Assembly (NCBI RefSeq): GCF_050624435.1
Contig: NC_134536.1
Span: 146,660,480 to 146,724,479, forward strand
DNA from: Tenrec ecaudatus
Lineage: Eukaryota > Chordata > Mammalia > Afrosoricida > Tenrecidae
Reading direction: 5' to 3'
DNA: 64,000 nucleotides
A program made the translations under genes and the position numbers. Positions 1-34,100 of this stretch are shown here, one piece after another (within the stretch, counting starts at the first letter, position 1; each line of letters starts with the position of its first letter). The notes beneath the pieces are model-generated. The model was not told the origin of the DNA. It saw only the letters and a list, made by a program, of their open reading frames with translations, and made no database searches.

Positions 1-342
1 GGCCCTTACAGAAACCCTCTCCAGGCCCCAGGGCAGCCAGAAAGGTAGGGACCATCATTATCTCCACTTCACAGCTTTACAGAGGAGGGAGGACGCAGCA
101 GCTGGCCTACACCCACGGGGCTGCCTCACCTGCGTGGCAGCTTTCTGGGAACCCTGACCTAGACACCTGCCTGGCACTTCCTGGTCCTCCTCCTATCACC
201 CACGATAGTCTCCAGGGTTGGTCCCAACCCAAACGGGGTTCTGGGTCAGGCAGACTGCAGGGTGTCTCTGTGGGGGCCCGTCTGGGGAGGAGCCAAAGTG
301 CCCCCTGAGCTGGGGGGGGGGGCACGTTCCCTGGGGGCTCCA
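1..342 (-). other. JMJD7 3' flank / presumed 3' UTR
   Basis: This stretch lies immediately after the JMJD7 stop codon. It is GC-rich with a short G run at 312-322. I see no AATAAA or ATTAAA on the minus strand and no recognisable exon of the neighbouring phospholipase gene. Confidence 0.5.
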
Positions 343-21731
<21,389 letters not shown>

Positions 21732-22010
21732 GACCCTGCCGTCATGAGTCCCGAAAGGCCCTCCCGAGTCCCCGCCCCGCCCCCACAAGGCCACGCCCCC
21801 AGATCACCGAGCTCCCGCCCACAGCGACATCCTGACCCAAGATCACCGAGGCCCCGGCCCACACCCAGACATCCCGCCCCCACATATCCCGCCCCTCAAG
21901 GCCACGCCCCCAGATCACCGAGCTCCCGCCCACAGCGACATCCAGCCCCAAGGCCCCGCCCCCGAGCCGCCCCGGGAGCGAGACCTCCTTCTACTTCACA
22001 GGCCCGCATC
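21732..22010 (-). promoter_or_regulatory. JMJD7 promoter, GC-box rich
   Basis: The region directly upstream of JMJD7 exon 1 is CpG- and GC-rich, with many CCGCCC/CCCGCC (Sp1-type) boxes and no TATA box. It fills the gap of about 300 bases between JMJD7 exon 1 and the MAPKBP1 polyadenylation signal. It therefore probably holds the JMJD7 core promoter. Confidence 0.7.
21787..21943. repeat. 46-base direct duplication in the JMJD7 promoter
   Basis: The same 46 bases, from AAGGCCACGCCCCCAGATCA to CACAGCGACATCC, occur at 21787-21832 and 21898-21943. A partial AGATCACCGAG copy lies between them at about 21840. The two copies look identical. Confidence 0.9.
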
Positions 22011-22013
22011 CCA

Positions 22014-24043
22014 AAGTAATAAAGGATTGTGTTTATTGACAATTCCATACATCAATACAAATGGACACGTTAAAAACAGCCCGCAGTCCATAAGAGCCCG
22101 AGGAGGAGGAAAGCGCCACGGCCAGGACAAAGGATAAGTTATAAATAAGGGCCCTCAATCCTGGGCGGGGCAAATCTGGAAGGGGTGGAGCTTGCCAGTG
22201 GCCTCAGACATTCAGAGGGGGATGGGCGCCAGCCTGACCCTAGCCAGCGGGGAGGGCCAGGCTAGAGCCATACTTTGGGTAGGATGTTGCTGCTGTGAGC
22301 TGAGGGATGACCAACCCTCACAGGGCTGCTGGCAGAGGCAGTCCTGCAGGGACCACCTTGGCCTTTATGAGGGCCCTAGGCCGTGGCCTCATTGCAGCTT
22401 ACCCATGCAGGTGACTGGGGTGGTAGAAAGTGGGGTGACATAGGCTTTTATCTGTCAGGTGCAGAGCAGCTGATGTGACAGGGCCAGGCATCCTTCAGTG
22501 CCTGGTTCCCTTCCGCCTATGCAGTCAGCAGGGTCTGGAGGGCTATCCAAGCTGGTGGTGAGTGGCCTCTGCAGCCTGAAGCTGTGCTAAAGCTGCCCTG
22601 ACCTTTCGGGGGCAGAGGGAAGCCACAGGGGCCAGAGACACACACTCTTCACCCAACTCTGACAACCAATGCTCATTACTTGGTCTCTCTCTGCTGCCTA
22701 CCATACTTCACGTCTGTCCCCTCTTGATTCTAGTCACTGCCCCACCCATTCAATACTAATCTAGCCTCGCACCTCTGCCACTTACCTGGCCCACTTCCCA
22801 CCTTTCCAGTGTGTCTCTTGGTCCCTAGGCCTCCTTATGCAACCTCCAGCACCTGGGGAGGCTCCTGCCTGCCAGACCAGGTTCCCCCGAAGCACCTCCC
22901 ACTAGCTAGGCCGGGACACCAAGAATCCAGATTTGGGTTTAGTGTATCCCATCTCTTCTGTGCCAGTCGTTGAATTGTACACGAGCCAGGTGGTGAAGCT
23001 GGGGCAGGATGTGAGGCAGAATCAAGCACACAGCAGCCATTCAAGTACTCAAGCAAAGAACATGGAGCCACGTGCATGTGTGTGCGTGTGTGTGTGCACG
23101 TGTGCGTCTGCATGTAGGAAGGTTTCATCTCATAGCCAAGGTCCTTAGAAGGTGGCCTGTAAACCATAAGGAAATTCCCACACAAGCTTCTGACTGAGCC
23201 TCTCTCAGGATGCAGAGAGCAGGTACCCTCTAGACTACAGCAGCCTGGTGGGGACCAGGGTGGGAGAAGAGGGGGAGGCCTGAGGAAATGGGTCAGGCTG
23301 CTATGTTTGCCCAGCCAAGGGCTTACTGTCCTGCAGCAATGTCCACAGCTGGTTGCACCAGGGCTGGCTGAGGTGTGCGGGGGGAGGGGGGGCGGTGGAC
23401 AGGTAACAGACAATGCTAGGGGTCTCTTAAGGGGGCATGGGAGTGGAATGTGGAGGCTCGGGCCCTGATACCAACCGGGGCCTCCTAAAGGCAAGGAATG
23501 CCCCGGAGGGTCAGTGGGCTGTGAAGAATTGGGGCGAACCCCTGGCCTGCTCTGCAGCCAGGCGAGTGCAGCTGGTTTGGGAAGGGAAGTGGAGGTAGAA
23601 GTGAAGCTCCCCTTTGCAGATGGGTACTGACGACCCTCCGACCTCTCACCTCTACCCCACAGAATACCCTGTGTATGCTCCACCCCAGGGAGCTAGCTGA
23701 TCCCTGCAGTAATTTCAAATGGCTTCGAAAATGGGAGGGCCACCCTGCCCGTTCCCCCAGGTGGGAAGGCCGCTGCCCTCCCACCCCTCACTGCACCAAG
23801 ATGACTAAGACCTACGACCGACCCCTGCCACGAGCCACGAGTCCTGGGCTGTGGAAGCAGGAGTTCCAAGTACGTGAGGCAACAGTCAGGGAAATAAATT
23901 AATAAATACAGGGGCCTCCGAGGAGCAGGCGGCCCTCTTGAGCGCTGGTCCCTGCGAGCCACTCCAGGCCTCCACGCCGCTCGCAGCTTTTGGTGAGTGG
24001 CGAAGGAGCCACATTCCGTCCACTTGGGAGAGGCTGCGGGAAC
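22014..24043 (-). other. Former MAPKBP1 3' UTR
   Basis: Two kilobases lie between the ancestral stop codon (24044-24046) and the polyadenylation signal at 22032-22037. A short GT/CA microsatellite lies at about 23075-23110. Long open frames here on the minus strand follow base composition and match no known protein. Confidence 0.6.
22032..22037 (-). terminator. Polyadenylation signal AATAAA of the MAPKBP1 transcript
   Basis: The minus strand reads GTCAATAAACACAATCC. The signal lies about 300 bases before the JMJD7 start codon, which fits the tight head-to-tail arrangement of the two genes. Confidence 0.65.
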
Positions 24044-27000
24044 TCAGAGTCTGCGTTCCATGCGTCGCTCCACGGCTCGAAGCAGCAGCTCCGAGTATTG
24101 CTCCAGCAGGGTCTGTGTCTGCTCAGCTCCCACTGCCCCTGGGCTGCCCCCTGGGCTGGCCAGCACGGCCCCAGCCAGGGCCGCAAGCTCCTGCCGCACA
24201 GAGGAGAAGGTGTCTCTGAGGAGTTGAGTGATGCGGCTCTGCTCCACCGAGGGGGTCTTTCAGCTGGCCACCTGCAACAGGGCCCCGGGGGAGCTGGAGA
24301 AACTGGGGAGGGCTCCTCGCTCCTGAAAAGTAACAAAGTACAAAGTCCACCTTCCCCGGCCCAAGCTCTGCAAGAAAGCCCACACCCACCCGGGGCCCAG
24401 GAGCTCCAGGGCTAGTCTGAGGTGGCTTCCATCAGCCCCTCACAGACTGCCACCTGCAGGAGGGTCAATACAAAGAGCCGCTCTGGACAACAGGTGCGTG
24501 ACAGCAACAGGCACCCACTGGGCTCCTCCTGAGGAAACTAGGGCAGGTGAACTCTCAGGGTGGTCCTTGGTGACTGGAGCAAGTCTAGCTCTCTGCCAGA
24601 AGTGTCCAAATAGCACTGGATCAATAGCCCTGCCTAGGCTCTCATCCACTGCCCAGGACTGGCCCACCAGCAGAGGACAGACCGTATCATGACTGTCCGG
24701 GAATCTTAGCATCTCCAGCAGCTGGCACTACAGTCCGGCCGCCTCCTGCCAGGGGACACACTTACCACATGGTAGAGCCGCATGGCCCAGCGCATGTTGT
24801 CCTGGAGCTCCGCCACAATATGTTCACACTGTTCCAGGCTCACAGCTGTGTCTGGGGGAGACAAATGGAGCTTAGTGAGGCCCCCTCCCCAGGGTCTGTG
24901 CATCCAGGAGAGGCCTCCCCACAGCCAGGCACCCTTCTCCCCTGCCCTGTCCTCTTCGCCCAACACTAAACAGAAAACAAGATCTAGAGGAGAGGGTCTG
25001 TCCAGCCCTAGGGCCAGGAGCTTTGTCTTTTGCCAATACCCTCAGTACCACTTGGTCCTCTTTAGCACTTTCGGTTCTTGGTCCTATGCTACCTCTTGCT
25101 CGGTGTATTCCCTCTCTCCTCTTTTGATACTTCCTGCACAATTTGAATTATGGTTTGGGTGAAGACTATTGAAAGAACCATGGACTTGGTAGGAGGGTCG
25201 CACCATGAGGGGTGTGAGATATGGACCAAGACAGGAGCAAACAGGACGCAACACGCCAGAGGCTGTACACACAAAAATGGAAGGGAGCCAGAGAGCGGCC
25301 AACAGAGACGGGAGAGAGAGGATGGGACAAGAGATGAGAGCTGGGGGCCGTGCACACCTGAGTCCTGGCTCAGGGCTGCCCCTGGCCTGGTGCACTCCAC
25401 GGGGCTAGGAGTCTTCTCAGTGGATGGCGGCTGCACGCTCTCAGGGCCGTGGAGGAGACTGCTGACTGGCAGTTGCTGGGCACAGGGGCAGGTGGGCCCA
25501 GGCTGAGCTGGGTCCTCAATCCTAGGCTTGGGAATAACACCCTCCCCGAAGCATGCCCGCCTGTCAGGTGTACTGTGAGCCCTCCCCAGGCCTGCTGGGG
25601 AGCCAGGCCGCTCTGCCTCTCCAGGGGCCCGACGTTTGGTGACAGGTGAGAACGTGGACAGGGTAGGGCGGTCAGGCAGTGGTTTGGGGATGTCTAGAAC
25701 CAGGTGGGCACGACTAGGCAGGGCCAGCTTGCTGAGTGGTGAGACTCGGACTGGAGACGGAGCTTGCAGTTCAGCAGTCAGACCCAGGTTCTCCCCGACA
25801 GAGATGCTGCAGGCTATCTTGGCCTTGGAGCTGGTGGAAGGGTTCTAGTAGGTGTGGGGCAGCGGTGGACAGCCATTTGCCTGCATCAGGGAGCCCAGGG
25901 CCTCTGGGGCCTTGGTCTCCCTGGTGAGCAATGGGCCTGGTACAGACGCCTCATTTGCAGAGGAGACAGGCAGGGCAGGGGTTAAAGAAGGCTTTCAGGG
26001 CCCAGGAGTGCTACCTGAGGAGGGTCATCCCAGGTGAGGTGTGACACCGAAAGGCCACATTAAGTTTACCCTCCTTTTCTCATGCTCTTGCACCCCGCAT
26101 CCCACCTCCACCCCGAGGAATCCACCAGGCTCCTCACCCTGCGGCCCCAGGCTGTGCACAGACTGGACTTCATGGATTCCACCTACACAGCCGGCTGTGG
26201 CTGCTATCTTGGGGTCCCAGCTGCTGTCGGGGCTCAAACGGCATCGTGGCAACAGCATGGGGGCAGTCCAGGGTTGCCGGGGGAAGGCTCTGCTTCTGGG
26301 GGAGCGCCTGGGGGGTTGGCATCACTGCCTCTCGGCTGCTCACCAGACACCTGTGGTGCTTGGACGGGTCTGGACTGTAGGGCTGGGCTGGAGGCTACTG
26401 GTGATGGTTCCCTGTGGGGTGAAATGTGGATGTAGGCCTGGACAAGGTTCAGTGCTCCACCAGGCCAAGGTGGCAGGAGGGAGGGCAGGCACAGCGCCAA
26501 GACAACTGTCGCCAACCGTCATGGACATGGCAGACAGATGCCCTTAAGGGAGGCAGGGTGGGCCCTGCCGGGAGCCCTAGGCAGTCTCCATACCTGATTG
26601 GGGGGATCTGCACCTGCTGCAGGAATCGTGAAGAGATGCTCCGAGACTCTGTCCTCTCCGGCACCCGGACTGGGCCCCCTGCCAGGGGGACAGACATCAA
26701 GAATGGAGACAGTGGGCGGGCCCCAGCTTTCTACCTCCCCTGCAGGGAAGCCCAGGGTGGGATTCTGCCCTTGGACCCTCCTGTTCAGCTAGGTCATGTG
26801 GGGAGAAGGGCCATCTGCACTGGCCAAGTGCTGAGCCCTAAGTCCCACCTGGAGCTGCCCCATTGGCCAGGGTATCAAAGTGCTGTTTGAGAAACTGCTC
26901 CTGGTCCGGGGTATGGGGGCTGCCTTCCTGCAGCCTGTAGGAGCCAGTGCCTCCCTCCTCCTCTTCTTCTTCTTCCTCGCCCTCGGCTGGCTCTTCAGGG

Positions 27001-28239
27001 TCTGACGAGATGCCATCCACACTCAGGGGCTCCGTGCTCTCAGAGTCTGGAGGTGGGGAGCGGGGGGTAGGTATCACACTGCCCTGCCCCCATCTGCCAC
27101 CAGATCCCCCCCCCCTTCACTCTACTGGCCTCACCTTCATTGGGGTGCTCAGGGCTGGAAAGAAGGCTGCTGCTGTCATCCACTGAACATGCGCTGTCCG
27201 GGCTGTGCTTCTCTGAGCCCCTGTTGCCTGGGTACACCCTCCCCAGGGCCCCGTGAGCCGGGGCCTGCACCTGGAACTCACTGTGACAAGGCATGGAGAG
27301 GAAGTGCAGTGAGTAGACAGCGGCAGGCCACAGCCTCCTTCTCAAACTCTGCCTGTGAGCAGGCCAGAGGAGGGAGGGAAGAGGAGGCAGGCTAATCCTG
27401 AGAACCCTCCCTGAACAGCCTTCAGGGAGTAAAGAGTGCAAACCACTCCATAGGAAGGGGAAACTGGGGGCTGCCTGACCCCTCGAGGCTGGCCAGGGCA
27501 AGACCCTTGCCTGGTATCCAGGGTGGGGCTGTCACTCAGCTCTGGGTAGACAGTCCGATCTTCTATGGGAGCAGACTCCAGATCTTGGGCAAAGACCCCT
27601 TCCTCATGGGACAACAATCGAATAACGTGGGAGCAGGAACAGAGTTGGGAAACCTACGGCCAAAGGGGCTTTTCATTCTGGGAACACACAAAGGCACACT
27701 ACTGCAGTGGCTGACGGGAGAAGGGACCCTGGTGAGCGACTGGGCGAGGACTTATGGAGGGGAGCTAAAAGCCAGCCTGGGCCCAGCTGGAGTTCTGAGA
27801 TCAGTGCCCTGGGCTGCCAACGTCCAGCCACCAGGTACCACCAAGGGTCCTCCAGGTCGCCACACCCAAGACAAAGGCCACCTTTCCCTCTCCCCACTGC
27901 CCACCCCAAGCACCATCCGCTCACACACACCCCCACCCCCACCCACCCCTGCAGCTTGGGTTACCTTGTGCACTGCAGAACAGAGCCAGACCGAGGCTGC
28001 AACTTACTCACCTGGCTAGCGTGGGAGGCCTCAGAGGCTTGCTAACCAGACTTCCCAGGACCAGAGAGGGTCTTGGCCAGAGAGTGCTGGTTGGAGTCTT
28101 CAGAGCTCAGAACTAGCGTGTCCAGCTGCCGCAGGTCCAGCATGGAGCGAACACTCAGCGCCACCCCCGGCTGAGCCCAGCGGCCCTTTCTTCTGGGTCC
28201 ATGGTTGGATGCAGGAGCTGGGCCCAGGAACCCGGTCTC
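24044..28239 (-). pseudogene. MAPKBP1: MAPKBP1 C-terminal exons with stops and a frameshift
   Basis: The C-terminal exons remain recognisable: SVRSMLDLRQLDTL, LLSHEEGVFAQDLE, KHSPDSACSVDDSSS, DSESTEPLSVDGISSD, a Glu-rich run, HTPDQEQFLKQHFDTL, SKLALPSRAHLVLDIPKPLP, AVSLEQCEHIVAELQ and the terminal coiled-coil-like QSRITQLLRDTFSSVRQEL. Stops replace residues that are Gln in human at 28042, 27654 and 25845, and Cys at 24260. The frame changes between ANPPGAPPEAEPSPGNP and LLPRCRLSPDSSWDPK. The acceptor before NEASVPGPLL (about 25957) reads CTCTGCAAATGAG, with no AG at the expected place. Confidence 0.85.
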
Positions 28240-30067
28240 CTGTGTGGGGAGCGGGGCAGCAGGAACACTAACAGACACTCAGATAGCACTTACTGCATGC
28301 TCTGTATGCCCTTAACATTAGCATTCACTAACGTTAAGTATTCACTCACTTCATCCTCACAATAACCTCTTATCCACTTCTGACAGGCGAGGAAATGGAA
28401 GCACAGGTTTGTGTACCTTGGCCAAGCCCACAGTCTACGTAAGTCTGGTTCCAGAGCTCTACCCTTGCCATCACCCAATATCCTCTCACCCTGCTCTTCG
28501 CCTGTGAGCCAGGTGTCTCTAAAAGTCCCCTGCGACTGGGGACAGCCTGCACAGGGCTCCAAAGTTCTTTCACTGCACCAAGGACCAAGGCAGGGCCCAA
28601 ACTGGACATTGCAACCAGTCAGCATGCCCTGAAGACACCTCACCACCACCACCCCGAAAACTGCTGCTGCTGGCCCAGGAGCTGGGGTAGAGGAGATGTG
28701 GGACTGCCTGGTCCCTGCTCTCTACACATCGGTCCGTCCGTCCAGCTGCCTATCTGTGTTGTCTGGCAAGAGCCTTCTTCCACTAACACAGTGGTTCTCA
28801 ACCTGTGGGTCAAGACTCCCTTGGGGGTCGAATGACCCTTTCACAGGTGTTGCCTAAGACCATCAGAAAACATATTTCCGGTGGTCTTGGGAACCGAGAC
28901 ACCGCTCCTCTATCCATCTCCAGGCGAGTCCACCCACATGCAGATACACCCACATGCATGGGCCTGGCATGAAGACTGTTACCTATGCTAAACCATGCTT
29001 CAAGACACATTTCAATTATTTGTCATTAGAAATAACTATTTCACAGTCTGAGCCAACAGATCCATGCCCTGCTGTCTTGACTTCCGGGAAGAGGGTGACT
29101 AAGTAACATATACCAGAGGGACTCCACAGAAATCAGCCGAGGAGAGTAACTAAGCAGGAAATTCAACACAGCTAGATCGCAGGAGGAGCATTATAAAGAT
29201 AAGTAGGCGCAGACACACAGCGTTTTGAGGAGCTGGGGGCTTTTGGCTTACCACAGTGGAGGCCAGCTAGGGTTGGATCATTTGGAGCCAGAGCAGGAGC
29301 TTAATCTCAACACATCACAGCTTGCCTACACCAAGGGCAGGGATTAAACCCTTGCAGCCGCACAGGCAGGGATCAGGGCTCAGCTGCATTGTTACTCTTG
29401 TTTCCCTCTCTTCTCTCTAACCCCCCCTGTCTCAGCAGTCTTAGTTGTTTGTTTATTTTTTTCTCCTCTTTGTCTCTTCCCTGTTCTCTCACACACCACT
29501 GCTGATGTCCAAACCACTCGCCTCAGCCTAGGGCATCTCCGCCTGCGCCCCACCCAGTTAGGTGAGCTCCGCCCTGTGCAGCGTAGCCCGAGGATTGGGA
29601 AATCCCAGCCAACCTCCACCAGGAGATATCCCGCCCAACTTCTAACTGGAGAATTCCTGACTGTGAGGCTGGGGGAGCTCCTATTTTTCCTCTGTTGTCC
29701 CAAGTGACTGAGGGAACTTCCTCCCATTTCAAGATGCTGCAGGAACCTCTGCCCAACCTCCACAGTGATCTACCTAGCCAGAACAATTCCGCCCACCATT
29801 CTCCGTAGTCTACACCAAAGCAGGCAACAGACCATCGTTCAGGGGCACTCCCCTGAGAGATAAGCCACAGGAGGATAAAGCGGTAGGCTAATTCCATAGG
29901 GAAATTAGCTGTAGGCAGTTCAAGGCAGCATTCCTACAAGTCTCCCAGAGGAAGCCAGTGCTCTTAGACAACCTGGAAAATGACACCTGGCTCAGCTTAA
30001 ACAAAGCAACGCAAACACCAATCAGTCCTAAGGACCTCATAGACACAAAAACAGGACAAAAAAGGCA

Positions 30068-31000
30068 ATGGCAGAAGACATCCTGAACATAAGGACATGC
30101 ATAGAAGAAGCAGACAATGAGCTGCCGCACAGAAAGAAATTTCCAAATGCTGCTTGGAGTCAATATGAGGGATATGAGGGAAACAATACAGAAAAAGGAT
30201 GAAATGAAACAGGAGATAAAGTCCATACAACAAAGGGAAGCACAAGAGCTTAGGGAGGAGATAACAAAAAGCAATAGTAGACTAACAGACCTGAGAATGG
30301 ACTGGGGGAAACAAAGAACTACATCAGTGACTTGGAGGACAGCCAAGCAGAGTTTAACAAATGCAAACAAAAATCTAATAAGATCATCACAGAAGCGGAA
30401 GAAAACCTAAGAGCTATGTCTGATGCTATGAAGCAGAACAACATTAGAATTATTGGCTTACGAGAGGAAGGTACAACAAAGAAGTCATCAGCAACCACAA
30501 TGAGAGAATTCTTGGATGAAAACTTCCCCAGCTTAATGAATAAAAATCAGGCAACCATTTAGGAGTCTGAAAGAACACCACCTAGACTAAATCACAAGAA
30601 CTCACCAAGGCACATAATAGTTGAACTATCCAACTTAGAGAAAAAGGAGAAAATCATGAGGGCAGCTAGGGAAAAACAAGCAATCACATATTAATGTTCC
30701 CAAATAAGAATATGCTCAGACCTATCAGCAGAAACTATAAAGAGGTGAGAGTGGAGTAACGTAGTCCAAAAATTGAAGGAAAACAATGAAAACCCAAGAA
30801 CACTCTACTCAGCCAAATTATCAATCAAGATAGATGGACAAGTAAGAGTCTTCTCAGACAAGGAAAAACTCAAAGAATAAGTTATAAGAAACCCAGCCCT
30901 ACAAAAGATCCTTGCCAACCCAGTATGGGCAGAAGAACAGCACTCACCAAGCATAAATAAGAGACCGCCACATAGAATAACCTCACCCAGAGGTCAACAA
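30068..31000 (+). pseudogene. L1 ORF1 remnant
   Basis: ATG at 30068 opens MAEDILNIRTCIEEADNELP, and the frame breaks after about 40 codons. Frame changes then reveal KDEMKQEIKSIQQREAQEL and EENLRAMSDAMKQNNIRIIG, the coiled-coil and RRM-like parts of an L1 ORF1 RNA-binding protein. A C-terminal part follows (NPRTLYSAKLSIKIDGQ). The end is approximate. Confidence 0.7.
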
Positions 31001-31152
31001 AGAGAAAATAGACCCCAAGATAGCATTGGCTTAAGGATGGAAAGAAGTCAAGAATGATACACACACACAAACATGCACAACACACTAATGAGAATTGAAA
31101 GTAGGCAAACACCCAACATAAAAGGTGTAAGATGACATCACAGAGTCCATAG

Positions 31153-34100
31153 ATGGAGATAATAACCACGAATATCAGTGTCCTGAATTCAGGCATTAAA
31201 AGACTGAGGCTAGCAGACTGGCTTCGAAAACACAACGCACCAACCTGCTTCCTGCAGGAGACACATCTCAAAGCTACAGACAAAAATAGGCTGAGGCTCA
31301 AAGGCTGGAGAAAGGCATACCAAGCAAAGAGGAATTCATTTAAAAGCAAGGGTTGCAATCCTAATCTCAGATAAAATTGACCTCAAATTGCAAGCCATAA
31401 AAAGAGATAAGGAAGGAAACTATATAATGCTCAAAGGAATGGTATACTAAGAACCTCTAAGCAGTCTAAAGATATATTCCCCAAATGAGAGACCTGATGA
31501 ATATGTCTACCAAACACTCCAAAAGTTGGAAAAAGAAATCACAGCCTCAACAATTGTAGTGGGGGACTTCAATGCACCTCACTGAGAAAGACAGATCACA
31601 GGGAAAGAAACTCAACAAGGAGGCTAGAGATGTAAACGTTACAATTAGACTATTTGACCTGATAGACATTTACAGAGCTATTCATCCAAATACAAAAAAA
31701 TCACATGGCTTTCAAGCCCACATGGCAGAGACCACATGCTGGGACATCAGGCGAATCTACATAAATTTAAACACATTGATATCCTTACAGACCTCTCTCT
31801 CTCTCTGAACACTGTGCCATAGGGCTGAAAAGGAACAAAAGGAAGACAAAGAAAACAAGAGAAAACAATTGGAGGATCAATAACTCTCTACTGCAAAAAG
31901 AGTGCATACTGGCACAGATCAAAGATGAAATTGGGAAATTTCTAGAAACCAATGAGAATGAGAACACAATGTACCGAAACTTACAGGACAGAGCAAAGGC
32001 AGTTATCAGAGGAAGTTTCATAGCAATACATGCACACATGAAAGAGGTAGAGACTCATGATTGATATGCAGGCCAAAAAATTCACAACTAGACCACAGTC
32101 AGCAGGACAATCCCACTAATAGGAAAAGAAAAGAAATAATAAAAATTAGGGCTGAGATTCAAGAGTGAGAAAATAATAAAATTATGGAAATATTTAAAGC
32201 TGCTAAAAGTTGGTTCTTTGACAGGATAAACAGAATCAACAGACAGCTGGCAAACCTAACCAAAGAAAGGAAGGAACAAATTTCAACAGCAGGAATGAGG
32301 GATGAAAGAGAGGACATTACAACAGACCCTAATGAAATCAAACAGATAATTACACAGTACTAGGAAGGATTGTACGCCAATGAACTCAACAACTTGGAAG
32401 ACATGGACACATTCTTGGAAAAACAATCCCTCCCTAGACTATCCCCAAAAGACGTCGAGAACCTCAACAGACCCATAGCAATAGGATAACTAGAACAGGT
32501 TATCAAGGGATTACCAACAAAAAAAATCCCGTGGACCAGATGGATTCACTGGAGAATTCTACCAAGCACTTAGGGAAGTACTAAGACCAATCCTACACAA
32601 ACTCTTCAGGAACATAGAAGAAGACGGCAAACTCCCGAACTCCTTCTACGAAGCTAGTACACCTCTGCACAAATAATTCACCATGACCACGTGGGATTCT
32701 TACCAGGGATGCAGGGATAGTTCAACATACGAAAGATCACTAGTACCATTCGCCACATTGACATGAAAAACTAAGACCCACATGATAATATCGATAGATG
32801 CAGAAAAAGCATTCGACAATATCTAACAACAATTCCTGTTTAAGACACTTGAGACGATAGGAACAGAAGGAAACTTCCTCAAGATAATACAAGCTATACA
32901 TGAAAAAAAAACAACAGCCAACATGGTAGTCAATGGAGAAAAGATGCACACAATCTCACTGAAAAGGGGGACCAGACAAGGATGCCCTTTGTCCCCTCTC
33001 TTATTTAACATTGTACTGGAGGTTATGGCTAACAGCATAAGGCAAAGAAAAGACATCAAAGGTATTCGTCTGGGGAAGGAAGAGGTGAAACTATCGTTAT
33101 TTGCAGATGATTGATTTTATATATGGAAAGTCCCAAAAGCTCCACAATGGGAGTACTGGAAGCAACAGAGGAGTTTGGCAGAGTGGCAGGATACAAGATC
33201 AACAAACAGAAGTCCATCGGACTGTTATACACATCGGATAAGACCACAGAAGAGGAGATCAAAAAGGTGGTACCCTTCACAATAGCCAAGCACAAGTTCA
33301 AATATCTAGGGATATACCTGACTGAAAAAACAAAAGAGCTATATAAGGAAAATTACAAAACGCTATTACAAGAAATCCAGAGTGAGCTCAACAAATGGAA
33401 GAATATCCCATGCTCGTGGATTCGAAGACTCATTTTAGTAAAGATGTCAGTTCTGCCCGAGGCAATATATAAGTTTAATGCAATCCCGATACAATTACCC
33501 TCATCTTTCTTCAAAGAAATGGAAAAACTGATTACCAACTTCATATGGAGAGGAAAGAAGCCCAGAATTAGCAGAGACTCCTCAAGAAGGACACAGTGAG
33601 AGAGCTTGCTTTACTTGACTTTAGCACATACTATACAGCTACAGTTGTCAAAACCGCATGGTATTGGTGTGACAGATACTCAGACCAATGGAAAAGAACT
33701 GAAACCACAGAAATAAAATCATCAGCATACAGAAAACTGATCTTTGATAAGGGCCAAAAAATGTCCAGTGGGAAGCAGATGCCGCTTCAACAAGTGGTGC
33801 TGGAAAAATGTGATATCTACCTACAGGAAATGAAGCAAGACCCTTATCTCACTCCATGAACAAGAATAAACTCAAGGTGGATGACAGACCTTGAGGTAAA
33901 ACCCCACACTATCAGGGCCATCAATGAGGGAATTGGGACTAACTTGAGTTCTTTGGCACAGGGAATACAGAGGCTATCAGAAATAGGGAAGGACACAAAC
34001 ACAGAGAAGGCACAAATTGACAAGTGGGATATACTGAAGATAAAACACCTGTGTATATTGAAAGAATTCACCAAGAGAGTCCATGGACTGGGAAAACATC

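Noticed and set aside
1-342. First exon of PLA2G4B, the expected next gene
   Set aside because: No cPLA2 coding similarity is visible in either strand. The gene would lie outside the window.
22835-23683. 282-codon open frame on the minus strand
   Set aside because: It lies in the former 3' UTR of MAPKBP1, is Pro/Ser/His-rich as expected from GC-rich DNA, and resembles no family I know.
29888-33301. Hydrophobic open frames on the minus strand
   Set aside because: They are antisense shadows of A-rich L1 ORF1 and ORF2, whose T-rich complement encodes Phe/Leu/Ser runs.
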